A stretch of 64,000 nt of DNA from Nothopassalora personata (taxonomy: Eukaryota; Ascomycota; Dothideomycetes; Mycosphaerellales; Mycosphaerellaceae). The stretch lies in assembly GCA_033816765.1 (NCBI GenBank), contig CM066297.1, forward strand, positions 986,573 through 1,050,572. The letters run 5' to 3'. The position numbers and the translations under genes are program-made. The notes under the pieces are model-generated. The model saw only the letters and a program-made list of their open reading frames with translations. It did not search any database and was not told where the DNA came from. The number at the start of each line of letters is the position of its first letter. Positions within the stretch are counted from its first letter, which is position 1. Below, in pieces: positions 40,677 through 51,860 of this stretch.

Positions 40677-43123
40677 TGGACTCGGCTGGCGTTGATGATA
40701 GCGAGCATGGATGCATGGATAGTGTTATGCTCCGACGCGGGACGGGATGTAGTTCTACAATACTCACAGGGAACATCTCGGCGTGCACAGACAACCACAC
40801 TCTCGTCCATCAACGTTATTCCACTGCATCGAACCACTCTTCTACTGCAGCACACTCCTGCCTATCCACTCAGGACTATTGGATCCAAGAGTGAAGTTTG
40901 AACATTGTTGGTGTCAACATACACGAAATGTATCATAAATAGGATCAATTACTTCGAGATCGCGATACAGGTACGAGGAGGAGGAGGAGTGAGCAGTTTC
41001 GAAGCATTGCTAAGCACAATGTTGCCAGATCAAGCCTTTGCTGTGACACAAAGTGTGGTCGAATCATGTCTGAAGATCTCTGCTGCAGTAGGTAAGGTAG
41101 CATGTTGCTATGCCCAAGGTAAGACAAGAGCGTCATGCTGCGGCTCGCAGTAGCCGTTCGCCGGTGTGGGTCCGTCCTCAACACGGCTCAGTCCGACAGA
41201 AGTTGAGAATGCGAAGTTCGAACGGAGTATCGCAATCTCGCAACCCCGAAGAGCAACGTCGTGCGAGTGGTATAGGGCCTGTATTCATCGTCGTAGGGAG
41301 CAATTCTTCTTTCGCATCTTGAGATTCTGTGCTTCATTTGGAGCTGATGTGACCTATTCTAGTCAGCGTCTCTCCACTTTTCACGTGACAAATCGGCGAC
41401 GTTCGCAGTCGTGGTCCTTCTCATTGGAGCGTAATTACATCTTTTCGTCGCAGAATCCATCATGTCTGTCTAGAAACTTGCAACCAAAGAGCATATGAAG
41501 TCAATGTCCTCGGTTCTCTCGATCTCTACATCATGGTTGAGACTCTCCGCCATCACGATCACTCTCGCAACGGGGCTTGGCGGTACGCTCAAGCGATGCT
41601 TCCGAAACCTTGACAGCAGCTTTGGCCAGGGTTTCTGAAAATGCCCTCGTTTGAACGGCACATTGGCCTTTCCAGAATCGGAGATATTCAACGAGGTCTG
41701 GACTGCGCTCGGGAGGCTGTCCCAGTCGATCATAGCCAGTCCGTCTCCTGTGAAAGAACGCAGTTGTAAGCTATGCTCGAGAAGCAATCTTGGAGCTGAG
41801 CTCATGGTTCGTATTGGAATCGGTAAAGTACTCGACTTGCAGACGATGATCTCTGTTCTGCGGCAGTCCCTAAGTCTTTTTTGTATTCCCCATGGGCAGA
41901 AGCAGCGCCACCGAAGACTGCCGGATTGCCATTGGCAGCTATGAGTTACACTTTGGCACGTGGTCCGATCATCTTAGGCTTGCTGGAGGTGCATCACTGA
42001 CAATCATCAGTATAGACCACAACATTCTTCCAATCATGACGATGGCCTCCATTGTCGCTTTCAGCGCTGACCTGATCCTCGGGAAAGTACCAGGCATACA
42101 TGATGTCACAACGACCTCCGTTCCATCCTCCACGAACATACGTCTGACCATTACGGCCGTCGGTACAGCCGCCAGTAGGACTCCCAGTATTCTGAAGACC
42201 ACAGCTGACTTGGTCGAGTCGGTCGACAGCTGCGTACGACTGGCAGCCGGAGGCGGATTGGAGGAATGGTTCAAATCAGCGGAAAGCGGTGCCTTCCGGT
42301 CTGGATGCGACTTGCTCGGGGAGGGAGCGCAGTGAGTCATGGTTGACGGTGCGGATGCTGCTATGTTTGCGACAGGCTTGGGTGGTAGTGCCGGGTATGG
42401 TAGAGGCTGCTGCGAGAAGGCTCATGAGTGTGCTGGATCGCACGCTGGATGTGCAAGGGAGAGAATTTGGAGTGCAATTTGAAGTAGTCCGCTAGTGGTT
42501 GCTGATATGCTTGGAAGAGACAATTGCTGCTGATGGAGATGGTGCCGAGCGACGAAACTCTCGCCGTTATCACAACCTTCAGCGTGGACGCCTGATGGTC
42601 AGCGCGGCGTGAAGTATTGTGGTCTCGAAAGCAGTATCAGACTCTATTGGCCGAGCTGCAGCGTGAGGGTCGTGGACGCCGTGCGCACAGGTCGGAGGTC
42701 AGAAGAGGGAGAAGAGTCTAGCTGGACTTCCATCAGCTATTATACTACTCGGCAAACTACTGCTCCGAGCGTCCGACGCTGAGCTATCTCTATCAACTTT
42801 GCATGTGATTGGCAGTAAGGTCATTAGCACTGAGGTGTCTAGCTCCCTCTTCATTCTCTCCGTTACCTTATAGCACAGAAGCAGAGAAATGAGCTTACTT
42901 TCGTCCTTGAGCTCGTCCTTCTCACCCGTATCTTACAAGCTGTCTCATGTGAGAGTCTGAGACAATGACATATCAAACTGAAAACCCTGACTTTGCGCGA
43001 ACGCATCCTCATCAGAATAACAAGCCTGATGCATCATCGTCAACTCCGTCAATCTAAGCCACACCATCAGCTCAGACTTCTCATACTTTACGCGACCCGG
43101 TCGGGTGGTCCTCAGAACCATGC
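40677..43123. other. 2.4 kb with no assigned gene
   Basis: Two minus-strand frames (42340-41969 and 41805-41470) and overlapping plus-strand frames exist but show no recognised domain or convincing splice sites. Composition is host-like. Confidence 0.4.
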
Positions 43124-44488
43124 TTACTCTTCTTCACTCTCCTCCGCAGCCGCATCTCCAGCGTCCGACTCCGAATCAGACTCTGGCGGAATAGTGAAGT
43201 CCTGCTCAGCCTCCTCCACCTCCTTCCTCTCGTTCTGCAATTGCTCCTCCGCGAACATAATCTCTTCCTGCTCCCGCTGAAGCAGGATCGTATCCAGCTG
43301 GCGCTGCTTCTCCTGCGCGGCCTCTTCCTTGAGACGAGCCTCCTCAGCTGCGCGCTCCTCTTCCTCACGGCACCTCTCTTGCTCGATGCGGCGTAGCTCT
43401 TCGGCCTTGCGTGCTTTCTCTTCTGCTTTGAGACGCTTGTTCTCGTCCTTGACGCGTTTCTTCTCGGCGCGGCGAGCCATCTCAGCCTCGTAGGCGAGCT
43501 TCTTCTGATGGATCTCGGCGGCTCTCTGTGCTTTCTTAACTTCCATTTCTGCACGCTCATTCTCGATGCGGCGCTTGGTCGCTTCGAGGCTTTGACGTGC
43601 TTGCTCGAGGTCGTCGTCGGAGGTGAAGGTATGTTTCCTGGTCGGTGTAGGTGCGTCTGTGTCGGCATGGCCTGCCAGTTCTGAGATGCCACGCTTTCGG
43701 GAGCGGTCCGAAGTGTCTGGGGTGTTGTCAGGCTGCTCGGTGGTTGAAGCCTTCTCGATGCCTGATGTGTTTGCTGCTGGCGATGCGGTCTCGTAGCAAG
43801 ACTCGTTGGCAATTGGCTCTGGGTAGTTGAATGGCTCTGGGAGGGCAGCTTGTTTGTCAGAGCGGTACGCTGGTTGAGTGGACAGCTCCGTGTTGGTGGG
43901 AGCCTGCTTCTTGGTCGTTGGGGTAGTGTTGGCGGTAGGTGGGTTGGTAGCGACACGGCTCGAATCGCGACGTGTACGCATGCTGCGATAGGGGCGGAGT
44001 GTGACCACATGTGTTTTCTCGTCTGTGATGGCAATCTCGTTGACCATGTCCTGGAACTGGCCCCGTACGGTTACCTCGTTGATGTAAGGGCCGTGTTCTT
44101 GGAAAAAGTCAATCAGGTCCTCAATCACGCAGCCGTCTCGACCTATGAACTGGCGAATCTCGCTTAGGGTAGGTGCTCCGTCGTAAGCAGGCATGTTGCT
44201 CGTGCGGCGGTGGATAGTGTCGTTGGTGGCCTCGGGGTTGTTGATGTTGCTGACAGGGTTGTTTCTAGATCGAGCTGGAACTGCTTTTGAAGAGCTTGCG
44301 GACCTCACTTGCAAGCTCACATGGCCGCTTGAACGCGGCTTGCTATGTCGCGAGTCATGTGAGCGCTTGTGATCGCCAAGTGCGAATGAGCCGTTACTAG
44401 TGAGACAGCCTTTGCTAGCACCCTCACGATCGCTATCGGCAAGCATCACTGGCTCTCCAAGGCGATCGAAAACGTAGCTTGAATTCAT
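43124..44488 (-). CDS. Hypothetical protein, 454 aa, with long charged coiled coil and acidic C-terminus
   Basis: A single open frame from ATG 44488. A low-complexity N-terminus (about 1-95) is followed by a compact region (APTLSEIRQFIGRDGCVI, EDLIDFFQEHGPYINEVTVR, DMVNEIAITDEKTHVVTL) that could be a small winged-helix-like fold. Then comes a disordered stretch, and a highly charged coiled coil from about residue 290 (RRIENERAEMEVKKAQRAAE, KRVKDENKRLKAEEKARKAE, RQLDTILLQREQEEIMFAEE). It ends in an acidic tail (ESDSESDAGDAAAEESEEE). I recognise no named family. The upstream same-strand gene ends only 28 bp before this start. Confidence 0.75.
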   Translation of the reverse strand: MNSSYVFDRLGEPVMLADSDREGASKGCLTSNGSFALGDHKRSHDSRHSKPRSSGHVSLQVRSASSSKAVPARSRNNPVSNINNPEATNDTIHRRTSNMPAYDGAPTLSEIRQFIGRDGCVIEDLIDFFQEHGPYINEVTVRGQFQDMVNEIAITDEKTHVVTLRPYRSMRTRRDSSRVATNPPTANTTPTTKKQAPTNTELSTQPAYRSDKQAALPEPFNYPEPIANESCYETASPAANTSGIEKASTTEQPDNTPDTSDRSRKRGISELAGHADTDAPTPTRKHTFTSDDDLEQARQSLEATKRRIENERAEMEVKKAQRAAEIHQKKLAYEAEMARRAEKKRVKDENKRLKAEEKARKAEELRRIEQERCREEEERAAEEARLKEEAAQEKQRQLDTILLQREQEEIMFAEEQLQNERKEVEEAEQDFTIPPESDSESDAGDAAAEESEEE

Positions 44489-44516
44489 CTGAGACTCTAT
44501 GTCAGCTATATACTGA

Positions 44517-45899
44517 CTACATCGCGGCGTCCGAAGCGGAGCGGAGTGCGCTTACTGCAGCTGGCAGCTTCCGCCCGACCCTGCTGGGCCGCTTGAAGGA
44601 CTCCTCGCCGTCATTCTTATGAGTAGAGTCCGTACTGCTGTCAAAGCCACCAATGTCACGACCTCCTTGCTGACGATGCTGCTTTGAATCGTCTTCTTCT
44701 GCTTGCGATTCCACGTAGTCTGCCTCATAGTCTGCCAACTCGCGCAAGAAAGACGTATCGCTCACCCGGCTCTTGCTTCTTCTGGAAGCATCTGCACTTG
44801 GGGACTTCCATGGGCTATTTCCAGGGAGGTGAAGTGTGCCGCCAAGTGAACCTTTAGTCTTAGGTATTTCAAGCTTGCCGCCGAGATGCTTCGATGGTGA
44901 GAATTGGCCCGTCTGATGCTTCTTCGTAGGTGGTGACATGTCGTCTGTGTCTTCTTCGCGACCCTTTCTCTTGGCCTTTGGATTGATGCCTTGGGTGAAA
45001 TCGGTAGCTGGGTCGAGCTGTTGCACTTCTGCAGCGCGCTCCACGCATCCAGCTGCCTCGAGAACGGACTTGGTGCGGTAGAAGAAACAGAACTTGCACC
45101 ACGGCTTGACGCCAGGGCGAGTCTCCTGCCAGTGTTTACGGTGCTTGGAGCTGCGCTTCTGACCTGCGTTACTGTCGTTGTCAGGGTTTTCTTGGAAGAA
45201 GAGCTGACAATCGGGTCGGATACCGCTATCGAGCACGACCTGTGGTCTGATGGGTTGTAGTTCACGCTCCGACTGCACCGGCTGTCGTCGCCAGCCGCCG
45301 ATAATCTCCCGTTCGTCACTTACGCCGTCGATGTCAATCCAGCGGTCGGGCCTGAAGTACTTGGAAATGCTGTCGGTGCTGATGTTGACCGTGAGGCACA
45401 GACTGCCGATGCCGGGCTGATCAGCATCTGCAATCGGTATCTCCCACTCCGGGTACTGCTCTGCAAACTTGTCCTCGAGTTTCTTGACGATGAGGGTGCC
45501 TTCGAACATAGGCGTAGGCGCGGAGATGGAATTCCACTCTGGTGGGTACGGGCAGTTGAGTATCTTCTCCCAGGCGACCTTGCGGTTCTTGACGACCTTG
45601 GGCTCAGCACCTGCAACGCCTTCGATCCTCGATTCGTAGAGGAAGGAGCCGTCTGCGACCAGATCAAATGTTCCGGCCCAGACGCTGCCTGTGAAGGTGC
45701 CCTTGATCGAGAGCTTGTCGCCTGGCTCAACCGCAATGAAGCATTTTGCGATGTTGGATGGCGCCGCGCTTGCTGTGGATGGGAGCACGAACTCCTTGCA
45801 GGCTTTACCGTTGACGTAGATCTGGTACTCGGCCTCTTGGTCGGTGTTGGGTCGTGCCACCTTCATGTTGTCCGTGACGGAGGTGGTAGCGCGCGACAA
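44517..45899 (-). CDS. Hypothetical fungal protein, 460 aa
   Basis: A single frame from ATG 45869 or 45899 (MSRATTSVTDNMKVARPNTD; a second Met lies at residue 12). The N-terminal 200 residues look like a beta-rich fold (YQIYVNGKACKEFVLPST, CFIAVEPGDKLSIKGTFTG, SVWAGTFDLVADGSFLYESR) seen in fungal proteins of unknown role. A Cys pair (PWCKFCFFYRTKSVLEAAGC) follows around residue 270. The C-terminal 150 residues are basic and Ser-rich with nuclear-localisation-like clusters (NPKAKRKGREED, SPPTKKHQ). It ends 28 bp before the next gene, so the two may be co-regulated or parts of one mis-split gene; no intron joining them is visible. Confidence 0.72.
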   Translation of the reverse strand: MSRATTSVTDNMKVARPNTDQEAEYQIYVNGKACKEFVLPSTASAAPSNIAKCFIAVEPGDKLSIKGTFTGSVWAGTFDLVADGSFLYESRIEGVAGAEPKVVKNRKVAWEKILNCPYPPEWNSISAPTPMFEGTLIVKKLEDKFAEQYPEWEIPIADADQPGIGSLCLTVNISTDSISKYFRPDRWIDIDGVSDEREIIGGWRRQPVQSERELQPIRPQVVLDSGIRPDCQLFFQENPDNDSNAGQKRSSKHRKHWQETRPGVKPWCKFCFFYRTKSVLEAAGCVERAAEVQQLDPATDFTQGINPKAKRKGREEDTDDMSPPTKKHQTGQFSPSKHLGGKLEIPKTKGSLGGTLHLPGNSPWKSPSADASRRSKSRVSDTSFLRELADYEADYVESQAEEDDSKQHRQQGGRDIGGFDSSTDSTHKNDGEESFKRPSRVGRKLPAAVSALRSASDAAM

Positions 45900-47800
45900 C
45901 GCGCGACGTTGAGCCGATGCTGCAGCGGGTACTGCTTGTGTTTGTTACCGACGGAGGCCGGAGGTGGAGGTTGCTGAGTGGGTTGGAGATCGCAAGCAAG
46001 CTGGAGGGAGCGAAGCGCTCTTATGTAGTAGTGACGCCTCGCTCCGCAAACTTTGTTTAAAGCGTGTCAACGGTTGCAGAGGCGTGACAGCTCGGCTAAC
46101 AACGGCGCTAGAAGAGCAAGAAGTGAGTGAAAGTGAGCGAGATGACCATAAGGGGCCCTCAAATGGCCCACTTGTAATCAACCTCGCCAGGCGCATTGAC
46201 TTAACGCGGCCTATCGAGCTCTCCCGCATAATCCAGTAACACCTTCGAGAAGCTACTCTTGTCCGTGTTAGCAGCATGACATGTTCCCTTATGAATGTCG
46301 CAGCGCGAGAACCCCCTCAGCAGCGGCACCGTTTCTGCAGAGTACACAAACAAACAATGCTGACTGATCCTAGTGGGTATGGAAGCGCTCCGTGCATCTC
46401 GTTGACAGCAGCGTGCAGCTTGCTGCAAAGAGCAGCGCCAGCGTCGCTGTGTCGATCTCATGGTTGGGGGGGTGCGGCACGTATGCATGCTTCGAGCATA
46501 CGGTCCGCAGCGACGCTCCAAGTGAATGCTCCCACTACGTGCTTCATGCGCTCGGCATCATCGAGGGATATCATGTCGCCCAGTGTGCCGAGGTAGTCTT
46601 GCGTTGGCAGTGACACACGCTCACCTTGCAAATGATCCCATATGTATGTGAAAGACGGGAGGCAGATGAGGTGTCTGGAAAGACGTGTCTGGAAAGACGT
46701 GTCGTGGTTTCGTCTCCGGCTAGACCCGTCGCGGCCGTACCCGCTCTCGGCCGTTCCCGTTTTCGGCTGCACCCGTTCTCTCCCTGCTTCTGCTCCTTTC
46801 CGAGCCCGTCGTTGTATCCTGAGGCATTCTCAAGCTACCGCTGTTTTATCTTTGGAGTCGCTTAGATAAGAGCAATGATATAGGCTTGACGGATCGACCG
46901 GCTCGTTGCCGAGAGTGTGATTCTCATCTGGAGTCTAGCAAGCATTCTACTGAGGGGCACCTTGTCAAATTCGCACTGTGAGGTATCAACCTCATGCTTC
47001 GACCTGGCACCGTCACCCTTAGGCTACGGAGCTGCATTGGCCGTTGTTGGGCAGGGAAATGGTATTATCGACGTCCAGCCAAACAACCATGACTTGGCGC
47101 CAGCTCATGACAGGCCTGCTACGACTTGTTATATCCCTTCGCAGATACTTGGAATTCCTTTCCCATTGCATGTCGAGTGAGCTGTGTCTCCTGATCCCTC
47201 GGCCAGGCCTTAGCGGCAGACTTCTCCCGTAAGGTATCGCGATGACACCACCGATACTAGGTTACAAACGTTGCTTGAAATGAAGCCATCTTCCTAAGCC
47301 AGCAAATATGGGGAGCGGACAGGAGTAGAGCCACTCACAAGGTCATGACGAACGGTACCGGGTTTGCTTCTAGCATAGCTGACGCAGATCTTATTGATCA
47401 GCGCGGTGTCATATTCTTGTGTTGACGATAAGCTACCATGTTGCCTGTGTGGTCAACGATGACTAGTCGTCCTGACATTCAGCGTTTGAAGTCAGTTCAG
47501 TGAATTCTTCCGATCGATTCAGGCTCCCTCGAGCGCGACTGAGCACAAGACAATGACACGAAGACAAAGGACAAATGCCATCCAAAATGCCTTGTGCAGG
47601 CGAAGCAGAGCTCTCCAGGTATATCACTTCCGTATCCATCTGTACGACCTTGGCTTCTCTCTTCTTTTTGCGCTGAACATTTCTCTGGGCAGGAGTACGC
47701 CCAGAAGCTAGCTGCTCATCCTCTGTCAACCAGAGCTTTATCAGCCACAGCTTTCTCAAGCACCACCCTACTAACATCAGAGGCTCCAATCTTTGGCGTC
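45900..47800. other. 1.9 kb with no assigned gene
   Basis: There are only short frames without recognised motifs. A small tandem repeat (GTGTCTGGAAAGAC, two and a half copies) lies near 46671-46702. The first 200 bp should hold the promoter of the minus-strand gene ending upstream. Confidence 0.45.
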
Positions 47801-48342
47801 ATGGACGACCAAACCCCGAAATCCTCCACCTTGAGCGCCATTGCTGGTATTCCCTCTCCACCACTCCCTGGCTTGCCGATCATGTCACCTCTTCGCATAC
47901 AACCGACACGCGAGCTTCTCTAAGCTCTCGAGACTGAACGCCACCAACTCAAAGAGGACCACGACCATCGCATCGCCCCTTACGAGGAGGAGAATGACAT
48001 CCACATTATCTCCATCAACTGGAGAAAATTCTACAAGCTGATCTTACGAGCAATGCAGAAACTAGCTCCGGGCGCGAAGATCTCCTCAGACTCGTCGAAC
48101 ATGGTGTTCTAAGTGCTGAAGATCCTCGACCGGATCATGTTAGCCTGTCGTTCAAGATGCTCGGGCTGGGACCAGAGGCTGATCAAGGCGCGTGGTATGG
48201 GACGAGGTTCGATGATGGACCGGATATATTAGAGGAGAATCATGCGGAGATTGATTTGAGTGGTGTTACCGTTGACTGGAAATGTTATGCGGAGATGCGA
48301 AGGGAGGATGAGGAGGTGGGTCCGGAAGGTGAGTCTTTGTAA
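47801..48342 (+). pseudogene. Decayed gene of an unknown family, paralogue of 49600-50133
   Basis: It begins ATGGACGACCAAAC (MDDQTPKSSTLSAIAGIPSP), meets TAA at about 47921 (CAA expected), then NDIHIISINWRKFYKLI. It shifts frame near 48045 into DLLRLVEHGVLSAEDPRPDH, VSLSFKMLGLGPEADQGAWY and LSGVTVDWKCYAEM, ending TAA at 48340-48342. The order and the blocks resemble the copy 1.8 kb downstream. I do not recognise the family. Confidence 0.5.
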
Positions 48343-49599
48343 AGTTTCTGATGTGGGCTAGGGATATCTCATGCGCTTTGTTGAGGTCTTCTGGGTCTGG
48401 AATCTAGGTCTGGCGTGATAGACGAGCAGCGAGGTACGTGGTAAGTCCGATCGCGATTTGCATTAACTGCGTTGGTATCACTAATGCTTGTAACACCTAT
48501 CACTTCCTGAATACTCTCGGTCCATAATCGCAAAATTACCAGACAGACTTACCTCTCGGCCCCACACTCTTGTCCTCAACTAGTCCCTTCTCGCCTTATC
48601 CATTCCAACTCATAGTAACGCCCTCCCATTCAATCGAAGGTCCATTACAATCACCCTAGAACTCTACCGGTGGCCCCCATCCAACGCACTGCTCTCCCTA
48701 TCCATCTAAGCCGACCATCTTGTACGCAGCCGGGATTCAGCCTATTCGAGAGTCTCCAGGGCTGAGCTTTCGCTGGCTGTGAAGGATAAGAAGGTCCTCG
48801 AGCCTGGCATTTGTCTCGCCATTAACTGCCAGGTCAGCTTGCGGGGGCGGTCACCTTCTCGGCCGCTCGATACTGCGTCGCAACCTGCAAATCATGCACA
48901 ATCCAGCTGCGCTCTTCTGCTGAGGCTACGAGCAGTGCGCGGGTGTATCGGACTAGGAGAGGAGACATACGACACTGTTTACGAGCGTCGGTGGCGGAGA
49001 ATTGTGATACTGTTGAGCTCATGATTCCGTCTTTCGTAGCTTGGTAGTTAGCTTGCTGATTGCGAGCACTTCGTAAATCAGGAGAGTACTCTGCAGTCAA
49101 GAGTGCTATCACGATGCTCAGATCAGAGAGTTATGGGCAGGCGCCTTGTGTCGTGCGTACGACAATGCATTGTGAATAAGGGCTTGATTCGTCAAGTGTT
49201 CGCCTGTACTTTCACAGTACATCTATTCTCGTTAGGTGGTCTGTAGTGTGCAGAGCGCGGTCGACGTCTTCCGATCGTTGGCGACGACTAGGGTCCGCCG
49301 CATCGGCAAGTCAGGTTGAAGCAGGCACATCAAGAGTCCGACTCACCAGACTCATGGCGACAGTTGCAAGTATTTAGACATGGTAACGCACAAAGAGAAC
49401 ATGACAATGTCTGTCCGTCAAAGAACAAAGGGCCCCCTTGAGAATCGGTACTCAAGCTCAATGCCCTTCGAAGAAGACGCTACTCAAGCCGCTCTCAGTA
49501 AGATCCAACAAACCAGAACTCTGTTGACCAGAGCACTGTTCAGCGTCACTTTCTGATCTGAAACTTACAAGTCGTTTCCCTAGTCTCACAGGAAAGCTA
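48343..49599. other. 1.25 kb with no assigned gene
   Basis: Short overlapping frames on both strands, none with a recognised motif. It separates two related pseudogenes. Confidence 0.4.
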
Positions 49600-50133
49600 T
49601 GCCGCCACCATTACCACCACAGGCAACAAGAGACGTGTACGAGAAGATGATGAAGACCGAAAGCCCAGCCTGGAGCGTCACCAGCGCTCGAAAGCACTAG
49701 CCCGACCGATGATAACTCGAACAAGCCGCCCAGCTTCTTCAAGCAGCAAAGCGTGAGGGCTCTGGGACCTATAGAAGCTGGCAAGACCACAACGAACGGA
49801 GAGGCATTGAAGCCGTGAGAAAGCTTTACTCCGAGCTGGACATCAAGACTGAGACACAAGCAGACCTTGAAAACTTCGCCTGGCTCGCAACGAACGGAGC
49901 CTGGCAGCATGATGATCCTCGCTCGGAACAAGTGGGTTTGGTGTTCCGGCTCGCCGGTCATAGCACGGAGCACATTGGATGGACTTGATGTTTGGGGGCT
50001 CGGGAAAGCGAGGGTCCTTATCGGGGATGAGGTCCAGCCTCAGCTCGATGTGAGAGGTGTTGAGGTCGATTGGGCTGCTCCTGCTTCACACCCAGTGGTA
50101 GATCAGACTGGACCGAGGGACGAGAGTCCTTGA
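49600..50133 (+). pseudogene. Decayed gene of an unknown family, paralogue of 47801-48342
   Basis: It starts ATGCCGCCACCA (MPPPLPPQATRDVYEKMMKT), broken by stops near 49700. It continues in another frame with EAVRKLYSELDIKTETQADL, ENFAWLATNGAWQHDDPRSE and QVGLVFRLAGHSTEHIGWT, then TGA. The frame at 49867-50133 carries DVRGVEVDWAAPASHP and ends DESP. Compared with the upstream copy, the blocks HGVLSAEDPRPDHVSLSF / NGAWQHDDPRSEQVGLVF and GVTVDW / GVEVDW match in order. The function is unknown. Confidence 0.5.
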
Positions 50134-50665
50134 TCGAGATGCTACTTAGTTGGTAGGTCTAGCTTGAGCATTCTCGCATCAGGTATGTGAGGCTCCCGTG
50201 TGCTCACTCTTGTGGAGCGCGGGCCTTACAGGTATGTATTAGTAAATAGTAAGTCGCTTCTCTTTAAAGTTATGCTTGCCGATCGCGTGAGATTGCAGCG
50301 TTTGCCACCATCAGTGCTTGTCTGTTGCTCACAATGTGTGCAAATTTCGGAACGATAGCCATGAACAACTTTTAGGGTAGACATTCTATTTAGGGGTGAA
50401 CATGCATTTCGTTATCGCTACAAATCAGGCCGTCATACAAAGGTATCATTAGAGGTATCCAAACCTGCCAAAGTCAGAAGCGAACGCTGCAGTGCAAGTA
50501 TTCGTGATAGGAAATTGGCCGTACTGTGGCCCGGTTCTCATTCCGAATGTTCTTCCTTCTAGTGGTCCATGGAAGTCCATGGTGACGGATTTTTCCATCC
50601 TGCTTTGTCGGCAGGTCTCATACGAGGCGGTGGGCGTCGCCCTCTCTTGTGACTGTGTCGAGCGA

Positions 50666-51860
50666 TCAAGCGGTTGACGAGCTCGGAATGCGCTGAGCGC
50701 CACGGGCCGCATCGATGTCATCTAAAGAAAGGGTGAAAGGTCAGCAGATGTCCTAGACATGCGAACGTAGCTCTCTTTCTTGGATTTACTTACCCGCGAA
50801 GGCGCCCTTTGCACTATCTTGGCCTGGATTGGCTTCCTCGTAGTTGAAGAACTTGACAAAGTGCCACTGAACATGGTTAGAATATGCTCGTCGGGCAGAA
50901 GGAGTCTCTATACTTACGTAGCCTCCAGAGATGGCGGCACCGAGGAAAGGTCCGATCCCTGTGGCGATGTCAATGTCAACCGGCATTCAAGTGCGTCCTC
51001 AAGAGCTCAGCACTCACAGTAGATCCAGTGATAGCCCTGGAACTTGGCAGCAGCCACACATGGTCCGAATGAGCGAGCAGGGTTCAGCGAAGCTCCAGTG
51101 TAGTAGACGCCAGCAATCTGGGTGACGAGAAGGGCCATGCCGATGCCAATGGGCGCGACAAAGGTAGCTTTCGACTTTTCGACGGCCAACATAAGGATGG
51201 TGAACACCAGCAGTGATGTGAGAAGCTGTAAGTAGCTGTGTCAGCTGTAGCCATATTGATGATGATTTGTGTTGAAATACCATTTCCAAGAATAAGCCCT
51301 GGACAACGCTGACTCCATTCCCGAGGGTCGTCTGTGTCACAGCGATGTCGCCAGGTATGATGGCGCTGGCAACGGCGGCGGCGCATACTCCTCCCAGCAG
51401 CTGCACTGGGAAGAATATCACACCTCTAATCCATGGTAGTTGGCCAGTGATGACTAGTCCAAGCGTGACAGCTGGGTTGAACAGACCGCCCGAGACACGG
51501 AAAAGATCCCAGACCGTAACGAGGAGTGGTAGACCATAGCTCAAAGAGATGTAAATGACCGTCTGGTTGCTGTTCGAGCCATCTGCGGCGGAGTTCGGAG
51601 CAGAAGCAACGCTCATGCTATGGCCCAGGAAGGCGAAGAAGAGGAATAGGAAGGTCCCGACGAACTCTGACCATATGTTAGTGAAAGATTATAGTAGTGA
51701 AAATTAATGGTAGGACCAGCTCCATGGCTCGATCCTTACCTCCTGTTGCCGCCACGAAGTGGTTCCGCACAGCGGATTGCTTGCGATGTTCGTGAAGCTC
51801 CACGAAGCCGTCCCTAGGAGTGGAAAGGAGAACTTCGAAGCCATGATGAGCTATGTGGTA
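50666..51860 (-). CDS. Aquaporin / MIP-family channel, multi-exon
   Basis: A membrane channel for water or small solutes. The exons I can join (minus strand) are a first partial exon ending 51740, 51666-51281, 51225-51018, one starting 50958, a short one encoding [15 protein letters not shown], and a last ending TGA 50666-50668. Introns 51667-51739, 51226-51280 and 50959-51017 (73, 55 and 59 nt) are GT-AG and preserve the frame. Both NPA boxes are present: FNPAVTLG and LNPARSFG. Helices read [61 protein letters not shown] and [15 protein letters not shown]. The Arg after the second NPA is kept. The start codon is unresolved: no in-frame ATG lies in the first visible exon, so an upstream exon is expected. 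Confidence 0.88.

Noticed and set aside
41470..42340. Possible minus-strand gene with an Ala/Val/Ile-rich stretch
   Set aside because: The two frames do not join through convincing splice sites and no family was recognised.
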